This document shows, in pieces, positions 1 through 10,259 of a stretch of 64,000 nt of DNA; the first letter of the stretch is position 1, and each line of letters begins with the position of its first letter. The notes beneath the pieces were generated by a model that saw nothing but the letters and a program-made list of their open reading frames with translations, was not told where the DNA came from and ran no database searches. Source of the stretch: Urophycis tenuis (lineage: Eukaryota > Chordata > Actinopteri > Gadiformes > Phycidae); NCBI GenBank assembly GCA_036785325.1, contig JAXIVH010000155.1, positions 328,725 through 392,724 on the forward strand. Direction: 5' to 3'. Made by a program: the position numbers and the translations under genes.

Positions 1-9
1 GATAACAGG

Positions 10-1485
10 GTGTCTGTAAACGCAGATGCCTCGCTTGCAGAGGAGCTAAACCGCTTCTTTGCTCGCTTTGAGTCTGACAGAGCAGGCTCAGCCACACTAC
101 ACCCATCCCCCTCCTGTAGCACACTGACACTTCAGGAACACGAAGTGAGACTTGTGCTAAGGACTGTAAACACCAGGAAGGCAGCCGGCCCGGATGGAGT
201 ACCTGGGAAGGTACTCAAAGCCTGTGCTGACCAACTGACTGGGGTCTTCACACAGATTTTTAACCGCTCCCTGCAACAATCCATCATCCCCTCTTTCCTG
301 AAATCTGCCACAATCATCCCCGTACCAAAGAAACCAGCCACTAAAGACCTGAATGACTACAGGCCTGTTGCACTTACGCCTGTGATCATGAAGTGCTTTG
401 AGAGGTTGGTCGCACATCATATCAGGGACTCTCTTCCACCCTCAGTTGACCCCCACCAGTTTGCTTACAGAGCAAATCAGTCTACTGACGACGCCATTCA
501 GGTAGCTCTTCACACTGCACTGAACCACCTGGAACACCCGGGGAACTACGTGAGGATGCTCTTCATTGACTACAGCTCAGCCTTCAACACAATCATACCG
601 GATATCCTGACAGACAAACTTTCCCTCCTTGGACTATCCCCCTCCATAATCAGCTGGATTAAGGACTTTCTTACAAACCGCCCACAAACTGTCAGACTAG
701 GCTCCCACCTCTCCTCCACCATCATGCTCAGCACAGGCTCCCCTCAGGGGTGTGTGCTGAGTCCTCTACTGTACTCACTGTACACCCTCGACTGCACACC
801 AACCCATCTCACAAACTCCATCAGAAAGTTTGCTGATGACACCACTGTGGTCGGACTCATCTCAGACGGGAATGAGTCCGCCTACAGAGATGAGATTGGC
901 AAACTGACAGCCTGGTGTGGGGTGAATAATCTCACACTCAACACCACAAAAACAAAAGAAATAGTCCTGGACTTTCGGAAAAACAATACAGACCCGGCCC
1001 CACTGCTCATAAACGGAGAGTGTGTGGAAAGGGTCAAATCATTCAAATTTTTTGGGGTTTACATCACCGACAAGCTCTCCTGGTCTGTCAACACCGCAGC
1101 ACTGGTGAAGAAGGCCCAGCAAAGACTCCAGAGAGTACTCAGGAGAAACAACCTGGAGAAGGAACTGCTGGTGTAATTTTACAGAGCCACTGTAGAGAGC
1201 ATCCTCACGTACTGCATCACAGTGTGGTACTGGGGGTGCACTGCAGCAGACAGGAGAGCACTGCAGAGAGTGATAAACACCGCCCAGAGGATCACTGGCC
1301 GCTCTCTGCCTTCACTGGACACCATAGCTAGCTCTCACTACCTCAGCAGAGCTAGAAAAATATGCATGGACTGTTTTCACCCCGGTCACAAACTGGTCAA
1401 CCTGTTGCCCTCCGGCAGGCGCTACAGGATCCATAAAACACGGACAAATAGATTCAGGGACAGTTTCATAAATCATAAATCATAA
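10..1485 (+). pseudogene. LINE reverse transcriptase, 3' part of ORF2 (L2/Rex1-like)
   Basis: This encodes the reverse transcriptase and C-terminal region of a non-LTR retrotransposon. Seen: an RT fingers/palm region with FIDYSSAFNT near residue 190, the GSPQGCVLSPLLY motif near 245, and the catalytic FADDT box near residue 277. The reading frame stays open from position 10 to about 1176, where one in-frame TAA (1174-1176) interrupts it. The same frame then continues to 1485 with the CR1/L2-type tail (PSGRRYR, then RFRDSF). The upstream endonuclease lies outside the window or is lost. The 3' UTR starts here, runs into an AT-rich stretch and resumes after the BEL insertion at about 8606. The clade is inferred from the motif style; Rex1 or L2 are both possible. 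Confidence 0.85.
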
Positions 1486-1789
1486 ATCATATCCACCAAC
1501 CCTGTCATCATGTGCAATAACTGTCACAACTACTGCAATTCTACTTATTATATCATGTGCAATTACAAAACCATACATGTGCAATTCCGCCAAAAAAAAG
1601 TGCAATTTTTCTACCTCAGAGTATATATGTATATATTGTGTTGTGTGTTGTGTTGTTTTAGATTGTTTATGCCTTTTATATTGTCCTATATTATATTGTA
1701 TTATATATATTATATATATATATATATTATTTATTATATTCTTTATTATTATTATTATATTATTTATTATATATATATATATATATATA
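1486..1789 (+). repeat. LINE 3' UTR with AT-rich low-complexity tract
   Basis: This is non-coding sequence after the LINE ORF. It passes into long TA/TTA runs from about 1680 to 1789. The apparent ORFs here are low-complexity artefacts. The TA run is the BEL/Pao insertion target, and similar TA/T-rich sequence resumes at 8606. Confidence 0.7.
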
Positions 1790-2115
1790 TGTGCTGTTAT
1801 TGTTATTTGTATAGGGAAATAGCGCCCTCCAGTGGTGTAAGATGCCAACTGTAAGTTGTATTGTTCCTTCAGTGTTCACGTAGTCAGAACGTATTACATG
1901 GTAAAGCTAAACAACATAGGATATACTACTCTGACATATATGGCCAGAAAACGTTTGCCTTTTTACAGTGCTTCCTGAGAGTAAAAGCTTGAAAGAACTT
2001 CAAGCTTCAGACTTTTCTTGGGGAAACTGTTATCTATCTGCCGAGCCAATGTATCTAACTGTGACAGTGTATCAAAGGGACAACGCCACACACACACAGA
2101 AGCGGGGGCAGAATA
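1790..2115 (+). repeat. BEL/Pao 5' LTR (internally deleted)
   Basis: It matches the 3' LTR at both ends but is about 326 bp instead of about 610 bp. After the shared ...AACGTTTGCCT near 1960 it jumps straight to TTTTACAGTGCTTCC, skipping the roughly 280 bp present at about 8169-8450 in the 3' LTR. Confidence 0.85.
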
Positions 2116-2186
2116 GTAAAAAGGCAGCCCTTCCAACGGCCAGCGATTATCTATACTGTGAGTAGAAATCAGCACTAACAGTCACC

Positions 2187-4721
2187 ATGACACAAAGAAG
2201 AGACGAAGAGGATTTTGAGGAATTAGAAACACGATCACAAATATCAAACTGCTCAAGGACCAGTAAACATTCTATAGCTAATTCCCTAGCCTTGCAAGCG
2301 CGAGCTAAAGCTGAAGCAGCGCGAACAGAACTACAATTCGCGCAACGAGAGGCGGAGCTATTGAAACAACAAGCCATTCTAAATGCCACTTTGTATGAAC
2401 TGAAATTACAAAGAGCAGCGGCAGCTGCAAATGCAGAAGCCGAAATGCTAGAAGCAGCTGCTGAAAAGGAATATCAATTGTTAGCTCCATTCCAGCCCAT
2501 CATAAACAACATGCTGCCCCAGGCCCCAGCTTCAGCTGAAATTTATGGTGGAAATTCTGTAACACAGACTGCCGATATACATCCAGGCCACCCACTCTAT
2601 CAGAGGGAAATAACAGCCAACCCATTAAATTCAGTCACAGGCTCACAACCAATTGCAACACCACTCTACATGACTCCACATTCACCAGCGCGCCAGCCCA
2701 GTATGGACAACGGTGAAGTGAAGACACAAGAGAATCAGGGTGAAATGCCACGAAGTGAAATCTGTGACCAGGAATACATTGAGCTGTCTCAACATCGCTC
2801 GCTCAGAGGAGGAGCCACCTGGATACCACATCAGGCCAGCACTGTGAATGCACCGAGAAGAACATGCGGTTTCAGAGACTTCCCCCAGGACTCAATACAC
2901 CGCAGCGACAACTTCAAGCCTTTCCAGCCCCACTATGCACATTCACTCCCTGTGTGCAACACAAGCCTACCCAATACAACGGCTGCAACTGACCTGGGGA
3001 AGTATCTGATGCGGCGTGAGCTGGTGAGTTCAGGTCTTTTGAAGTTTGATGATAAACCAGAGAATTACTGGGCCTGGAAGGCATCCTTTCTTAGCTCTAC
3101 AGATGACTTAAAGCTTTCTGTCAGAGAGGAACTTGACCTGCTGTGCAAATAGCTTGGGCCTTCATCGTCTGAGCAAGCTCAACGAATCAGAGCAGTTCAC
3201 ATCCACAACCCACCTGCGGGCCTCAGGATGTTGTGGCGAAGACTAGAGGATGTTTATGGTTCACCTGAGGTGATTGAAAACGCTCTTCTCAAGAAAGTGG
3301 AGGATTTTCCCAAAATCTCAGCCAAAGAAAACCACAAGTTAAGAGAATTGGGAGACATTCTAATGGAAATTGAAGCAGCGAGGGCGGATGGATACTTACC
3401 TGGTCTCTCGTATCTCAACACCTCCCGTGGCGTCAGCCCAATAGTCCAGAAACTTCCGACCAGCCTACAAGAAAGGTGGATTTCTGTTGGATCACGCTAC
3501 AAGGAACAGCACAGGGTGCCATACCCTCCATTTGCAGTCTTTGTGAACTTTGTCACTGAAAAAGCAAAAACACGCAATGATCCTAGCTTTGCCAGCATAA
3601 CAGGAGCATGGTGTCCCACCAAGTTCGAGAAGAATGTTTTCCAGTCACGCAGTCATCACACACGAACATCAGTTGCTGTCAGAAAGACTGAAATATCAAT
3701 GAATGGTGGCGACGGTGACAGCACCACAGCAGGCAGGAGAAATGATGACCCTGACAAACAGTGCCCACTGCATAACAAGCCACATCCACTGAGAAAATGC
3801 CGCAGCTTCAGAAACAAAACACTGGATGAACGAAAAGCTTATCTGAAGGAAAAACACATCTGTTTCAAATGTTGTGCGTCGTCCACCCACATCGCTAAAG
3901 ACTGTAACAAGCCTGTTCTGTGCAAAGAGTGCAACAGCGACAAACACCCGTCAGCCCTGCATCCAGGACCTGCACCATGGAAAACTGATGCCCATATGTT
4001 CGGCCCAGAGCATGGCGGGGAGCGACAGCTGATGGAGACCTTCCCTTCGGTGACCTCCAAATGCACAGAAATCTGTGGAAGTGTGAACACATCAAAATCT
4101 TGCTCGAAGATTTGTCTTGCTCTTGTGTATCCTGCTGGAGAAAGAGGCAGAGCTTTGAAGACCTATGTTGTGCTTGATGAGCAAAGCAACAAGTCACTGG
4201 GCAGAAAAGAATTCTTTGAGTACTTTGGAATCAATGGAGCTGGATGGAGGTACACTCTAAAGACATGCTCAGGAGTGATGGAGACTGCCGGACGCCGAGC
4301 TAGCAACTTCATTGTGGAGTCTTTGGATGGCAACACACACATCCCCCTGCCTACTCTGATCGAGTTTGATATGCTGCCAGATGATAGGTCCGAAATACCA
4401 TCACCGGAGGTAGCCAGACACCATCCCCATCTCAAGCACCTGGCAGACAAAATCCCAGCCTTGGACCCAGATGCATCCATCCTACTCCTCCTCGGGCGAG
4501 ACCTAATCCGGGTGCACAAGGTATGTGAACAGTGTAATGGGCCTCACAGCGCACCGTTTGCACAGCGGCTCGACCTCGGATGGGTGATCATCGGAGATGT
4601 GTGTCTGGGAAGAACACATAAACCTGCCACAGCCAGCGTCTTCAGAACCAGCGTGCTGATGAGTGGGCGCCACTCCATCCTCCGTCCATGCACCAGCAGC
4701 TTAGTGGTGAAAGAAGATTGA
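2187..4721 (+). pseudogene. BEL/Pao gag and protease region
   Basis: The N-terminal part of the polyprotein starts at ATG 2187. The first 100 residues are a charged, alanine- and glutamate-rich helical segment likely to form a coiled coil. The reading frame hits TAG at 3150-3152 and then continues in the same frame from 3153 to 4721. This second part contains a DUF1759-like gag core and a CCHC-type zinc knuckle region (HICFKCCASSTHIAKDC and a following CKEC). A BEL-type aspartic protease follows, with the variant VVLDEQSN where the active-site Asp is expected. The frame ends at TGA 4719-4721, ahead of the RT, so protease and RT are now in different frames. Family assignment is from motif order and style. 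Confidence 0.8.
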
Positions 4722-4803
4722 CAGCCCTGCACCTCTCCATGCCTCTCCAAGTGCTTCTCATACAGCCAGCGGTGGCCAAGACAGAGACAGCCTGGGCAGA
4801 GAT

Positions 4804-7800
4804 GTGTTCCAGAGGACACAGCACGACGACAAGCTTGGCATGTCAATTGAAGATGAACTGTTCCTCGATATCATGGACAAGGAGGTCTACATGAACGATG
4901 CAAACTGCTGGGTAGCACCACTGCCTTTCAGACCAAACAGGCCGCGTCTACCCAACAACAGACAGCATGCTGCTAACCATCTCCTTGCGCCGCATGCTAG
5001 AGAAGAAACAAGACATGAAAGAACACTTCTTCAACTTCATGCAAGGAATGTTAGACGCAGACCAAGCAGAGCCTGCTCCAGTGCTGAAGCCCCAACAAGA
5101 ATGCTGGTACTTGCCGATATTCGGTGTTTATCACCCACAGAAGAAGGACCAAATACGTGTAGTGTTCGATTCCAGTGCCAAGCACGAAGGCATCTCACTC
5201 AACGATGTGCTTCTCAGCGGCCCTGACATGAACAACACCCTCCTCGGAGTCCTCATGCACTTTCGCAGAGAGCCTGTTGCAGTAACTGCGGATGTGCAGC
5301 AGATGTTCTATTGCTTCATCGTCCAGGAAGAACACCGCGACTTCCTCAGATTATTGTGGTTTGAAGACAACAACCCAAGCAAACAGATCACTGAGTACCG
5401 TATGAAAGTGCATGTTTTCGGAAACTCTCCTTCCGCAGTAGCCATCTATGGCCTGAGAAGAGCAGCTCTGCATGGAGAAAAGGAACATGGTGCTGAAGCT
5501 AAGCAGTTTGTCATGAGAAACTTTTATGTGGATGATGGACCCACTTCATTCCCCACCGAGGATCAAGCCATCTCTGTCCTGAAAAGCACAAAAGAAATGT
5601 TAGCAGAGTCAAGCATCAAGCTGCACAAAATAGCTTCTAACAGACGCGCAGTGATGGATGTTTTTCCCCCAGAAGAGAGAGCCAAAAACATGGTCAATTT
5701 AGAACTGACTGTCGACCCCTTGCCTGTACAGCGTAGTCTGGGACTCACGGGGAACCTAGAGTCTGACTCTTTCACCTTCTGCGTATCCAGAGAGAAGAAG
5801 CCCTTTACTAGAAGAGGAATCTTATCCACTGCTAATGGCCTTTACGACCCCCTGGGACTCGTGGCACCTGTAACCATCCAAGGTAAAGCACTAGTTAGAG
5901 AGCTGTCTGCCGACCAAGCTGAGTGGGATGCCCCCCTCCCAGTGCTAAAAGAAGAACAGTGGACACAGTGGACAGACTCACTCTGTGAGCTTGAACAGCT
6001 TCAGATTGAAAGTCCCTACACACCCGTTTCTCTGCGCTCCACAAAGTACAGAGAACTCTGTGTATTCTCCGACGCCTCCACCATGGCCATATCAGCAGTG
6101 GCTTACCTCAAGGCAACAGACACAGAGGGACACATCAATGTCGGATTTGTCATGGGCAAGTCAAAGCTGGCTCCTCATCCCCCACACACTGTTCCGCGAC
6201 TTGAACTTTGTGCCGCTGTTCTGGGCGTGGAAATGGCAGATCTGATAACTGATGAACTGGACACGGACATTCACAAAGTAACCTTCTACACAGACAGCCA
6301 GATCGTGCTGGGATATATCAACAACACAAACAGAAGATTCTATGTGTACGTAGCGAACAGAGTTGCCCGCATCAGGAAGTCCACAAGTCCTGAACAGTGG
6401 CACTTTGTCAGCACCAAACACAATCCAGCGGACCATGGGACCCGCTCAGTGCCAGCAGCTGTGTTGAAGGACACAAACTGGTTCAAAGGCCCAGCTTTCT
6501 TGACAAAAGATACCTGCACACAGACAGAGGCATTCAAACTCATCAATCCTGATGCAGACGTAGATGTACGTCCACAGATCAAGGCCTTCATGACTAATGC
6601 CAATGACAGCGAGTTAGGCTCACATCGATTTGAGCGCTTTTCCAGTTGGAAGTCACTCAGTCAGGCCATAGCTAAGCTCATACTCAAGGTGAGGTCCTGT
6701 GCAAAAGGCTTAACCAGCAAGACAGATGAGTTGACACAAGCAAAGCTACTTATCATCAGAAATGCTCAACATGATGTGTTTGCTGGAGAAATTAAGTGTC
6801 TCTCTAGAGGTGAAGTCATCCCAAAGTCAAGTGTTCTGAGAAAGCTGAACCCCATGGTGGATGCAGATGGCCTATTAAGAGTTGGAGGACGCATCCCTTT
6901 GGCCGACGTACCCTGGGAAGAAAAACACCCAGTCATCATTCCCAAAAAGCACCATGTAACCACTTTACTCGTGAGACATTACCATGAGCAGGTCGCTCAC
7001 CAGAGCAGACATCTCACAGAGGGTGCTGTGAGCTCTGCTGGACTGTGGCTGATTGGAGGCAAAAGGTTGGTGTCAAGTGTCATACACAAATGTGTGACCT
7101 GTAACAAGCTAAGAGGAAGAATGGAAGAACAAAACATGTCAAACTTGCCTGCTGACAGACTCACCCCAGGTCCTCCGTTCACTAACGTAGGTGTCGACGT
7201 GTTTGGTCCATGGACTGTAAACTCCAGACGCACTCGAGGCGGCCTTGTAGAGAATAAACGCTGGGCAGGAGGAACGAATTTCATAGGTGCATGCAAAGAA
7301 CTTCAGATCAATTCTGATGTCCATGAACTGACAACTTACCTGCAAGACCAAGGCAGTACCTGGATGTTCAACCCTCCTCACTCCTCACACATGGGTGGAG
7401 CGTGGGAGCGGATGATAGGTATTGCTCGTAGGATCTTAGATGTACTTCTGCTGAGGACTAACGCCTCCCACCTGTCTCATGAGGTCCTAGTCACACTCAT
7501 GTCAGAAGTCATGGCCATTATGAACGCCAGGCCTTTAGTTCCTGTGTCATCTGACCCAGACATGCCCTCCGTCTTCACACCTGCCATGCTCCTAACGCAG
7601 AAAACTGAACCAGTACTGCCACCCCCAGGAGAGTGCGACCTCAAAGACCTCTATGACAAACAGTGGAAACAGGTCCAGGCTCTTGCCGATGCTTTCTGGA
7701 AACGCTGGCGTCAAGAATACCTGGTGTCACTCCAGCCAAGGAGGAAGTGGCACACAGACAAGCCAAACCTGAGCGAAGGAGATGTTGTGTTGCTCAAAGA

Positions 7801-7966
7801 TGCACAAGTCAAGCGGAATGAGTGGCCTGTCGGAGTAGTGGTGAAAGCCATTCCCAGCAAAGACTCTAAAGTTCGCAAAGTAGACATAAGGGTTGTCAGA
7901 GAGGGTACTCTAAGGGTGTATTCTAGACCTATCTCTGAAGTTGTTTTACTTGTTAAAGGGGAATAG
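4804..7966 (+). pseudogene. BEL/Pao pol: RT, RNase H, integrase
   Basis: The start of the RT domain is readable in one frame at 4804-4965 (MSIEDELFLDIMDKEVY), then the frame changes and stays open from 4967 to 7966 (999 codons). Seen: RT with VVFDSSAKHEG, the substrate loop ADVQQMFY and the FYVDDG catalytic box; RNase H with FSDAS and YTDSQIVLGY; the integrase zinc-binding HHCC region (HYHEQVAH...CVTCNKLRG); the first integrase Asp in GVDVFGPW; and a C-terminal DUF5641-like domain. The integrase core jumps from RGGLVENKRWA directly to GGTNFIGACKEL. About 45 residues, including the second catalytic Asp, are missing. The product could not complete integration. Confidence 0.85.
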
Positions 7967-7995
7967 TGTTATAGTGCATTATAACAAGCGGGGAG

Positions 7996-8605
7996 TGTGC
8001 TGTTATTGTTATTTGTATAGGGAAATAGCGCCCTCCAGTGGTGTAAGATGCCAACTGTAAGTTGTATTGTTCCTTCAGTGTTCACGTAGTCAGAACGTGT
8101 TACATGGTAAAGCTAAACAAACAGGTTTTTTCCTACTCTGACATATATGGCCAGAAAACGTTTGCCTGTTAGTAATCTTATAAACAGTTAGTTAATTATA
8201 GCTTAGAAATGTTACTTCTTGTGGAAACCGTTTGTAATGAACCGAAGTTTGTTCAAATTGTCTACTTTGATGAATAGGATTAATCGTTTTTGATGAATAT
8301 GCTAATCGGTCTCTATGGAAACTCCCATATAAGCTAGCATTAAGTTAACGTATTTTCTATCATAGTTAAACATGTAATGCTAAGTGATTATTTTCAGATT
8401 GTTATTATCAGATGAGATTACTCAAATGTATTCTGTACGTCTGCTCAGTTTTACAGTGCTTCCTGAGCGTAAAAGCTTGAAAGAACTTCAAGCTTCAGAC
8501 TTTTCTTGGGGAAACTGTTATCTATCTGCCAAGCCAATGTATCTAACGGTGTGACAGTGTATCAAAGGGACAACGCCACACACACACAGAAGCGGGGGCA
8601 GAATA
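7996..8605 (+). repeat. BEL/Pao 3' LTR
   Basis: About 610 bp, starting TGTGCTG directly after a polypurine tract and ending at ...GGGCAGAATA before a TA repeat. It is the longer and presumably complete LTR version. Confidence 0.85.
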
Positions 8606-8606
8606 A

Positions 8607-8637
<31 letters not shown>

Positions 8638-8873
8638 TTTTATTATATTGTCTATATTGTCCTATTTATATATTGTCACATACCTTAAATTTTGGACAAT
8701 TATTTATATTGAGCTTACCATCCTTTCTTCTTTTCTTCTGTTTTGTTATACTATTAGTCTTATTAGTCTTATTATTTTATTTTTATTAATACACCAAGTG
8801 GAGCAGCGCTCCAAATTTCGTTGTATGCACCGTCATATAATAACAATAAAGGCTTTTGACTTTGACTTTGACT
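8606..8873 (+). repeat. LINE 3' tail, right half of the split LINE
   Basis: After the BEL 3' LTR the AT-rich LINE 3' UTR resumes. It ends AATAACAATAAAGGC followed by a short GACTTT tandem (8854-8872), a typical CR1/L2-group LINE 3' terminus. Its match to the pre-insertion sequence (TATATTGTCCTAT on both sides of the BEL element) supports one LINE cut in two. Confidence 0.7.
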
Positions 8874-8879
8874 GTGGCC

Positions 8880-10057
8880 TCTGCTCCTGTACGAGTTTCC
8901 AATTTCCACCATCTCAGAACTGGAAAGGAGAGTCAGCCGCTACCTAAGGAGATGGCTGGGACTCCCAAGGAGCTTAAGCAGCATCGCCCTTTATGGAAAC
9001 ACCTGCAAGTTACGGCTCCCACTAAAATCCATCAAAGAGGAGTTCAAGGTCTTGCGCGCAAGGGAGGTGCTGCAGTTCTGTGAGTCTAGGGACCCCAAAG
9101 TCTCTGGGGCAGGGGTAGAGGTCAAGACTGGCAGGAAATGGAGAGCAGAGGCTGCAGTAGACCAGGCTGAGTCACGGCTGCGCCATGGTGTCCTGGTGGG
9201 AGCAGTGGCCAGAGGAAGGGCTGGGCTAGGTACCTTTCAAAGCCCCCGGTTCGACAAGGCTCGGGGGAAGGAGCAGAGACAGCTAGTCTAAGGTGAGGTA
9301 AGGGCGACAGTGGAAGAGGAGAGGTCCAGCAAAGCAGTGGGAATGGCACAGCAGGGTGCCAGGACTAGATGGGAACAAGCTGTGGAGAGGAAGATCACGT
9401 GGGGTGACCTCTGAGTCACACCGCATCAAGTTCCTGGTTCAGGCAGTCTATTACGTCCTCCCCGGCCCTTCCAACCTACACACCTGGGGTCTAGTTGATA
9501 CACCAGGATGTGCCCTGTGCCAGAGAAAGGGAACCCTTGAGCACATCTTGAGCTGATGCCCAGAAGCTCTGGGGGAAGGCCAATATCGCTGGCGGCATGA
9601 CCAGGTGCTCAAAACAATTGCAGAGAGCATTCAGGTTACCATCAGCAGCTGCAGGCGGTCAAAGCCCTCCAAGCAAACCATCAGCTTCATCAGAGCCGGA
9701 GAGAAGCCAGAAAGATCTTCCAGAGTAACATCAGGGCTCCTGAACACCGCACAGAATTGGCAGCTGAAAGTGGACTTGGGCAGACAACTTAAGTTCCCCC
9801 AGGATGTTGTCAAGACCACCCTGAGACCTGACATTGTCTTGGTATCCAAGGCAACAAGGAACCTGTTTATGTTGGAGCTCACTGTGCCATGGGAAGACCA
9901 AATGGAGGAAGCTTTTGAGAGGAAGAGGGAGAAATATGATGGCCTAGTCAGCGACTGCCACAACCAAGGCTGGAAGGCAAGGTGCTTACCTTTGGAGGTG
10001 GGGTGCAGAGGCTTTGCAGGGCAACAAAGCCTACACTGCAATCGGCATTACAGGTGA
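8880..10057 (+). pseudogene. Degraded LINE 3' end with restriction-like endonuclease (R2/R4/NeSL type)
   Basis: This is the C-terminal end of a non-LTR retrotransposon polyprotein spread over three interrupted reading frames (about 8882-9291, 9356-9556 and 9605-10057). Two diagnostic motifs of the restriction-like endonuclease group are readable. One is a zinc motif, CALC then seven residues, H, four positions and C, near 9510-9560, with an in-frame TGA at 9554-9556 occupying one position. The other is RPD followed 14 residues later by E (RPDIVL...LEL) near 9828-9885. The preceding RT domain is absent, so this is a 5'-truncated copy. The exact clade is not resolved. No active product is expected. 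Confidence 0.7.
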
Positions 10058-10259
10058 GAGAAGGAGAAGGGCTATTTGCAACAGCACAGAGGCTGCAGAT
10101 ATGGGGTTATGGGGGGAAATGTGGGTACATCAGGGATCCCTTTGATTAGTAGGGCTGGGTCCCCTTCCCTAAGTCACTCTGTGGGTAATCCAGATGAGCC
10201 TCAACAAACCAGTTCTGCTGTCCCAAGCCCTGAGGCCCTTGCCAATGAGATAATCAATC

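Larger units (their letters stand above)
1790..8605 (+). mobile_element. BEL/Pao LTR retrotransposon, inserted in a LINE 3' UTR
   Basis: The element is bounded by two related LTRs that both begin TGTGCTGTTATTG and end near GGGGGCAGAATA. A purine-rich tract (AAGCGGGGAG) immediately precedes the 3' LTR, as expected for a polypurine primer. The interior encodes gag, protease, RT, RNase H and integrase in the BEL/Pao order. It is not intact: there is an in-frame stop in gag, two frame changes near 4720-4970, and an internal deletion in the integrase core. The target duplication cannot be read because the insertion lies in a TA repeat, although ATATA is present on both sides. Confidence 0.9.

Noticed and set aside
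1510..1854. Open frames over 1510-1854 on both strands
   Set aside because: They are produced by TA/TTA low-complexity sequence.
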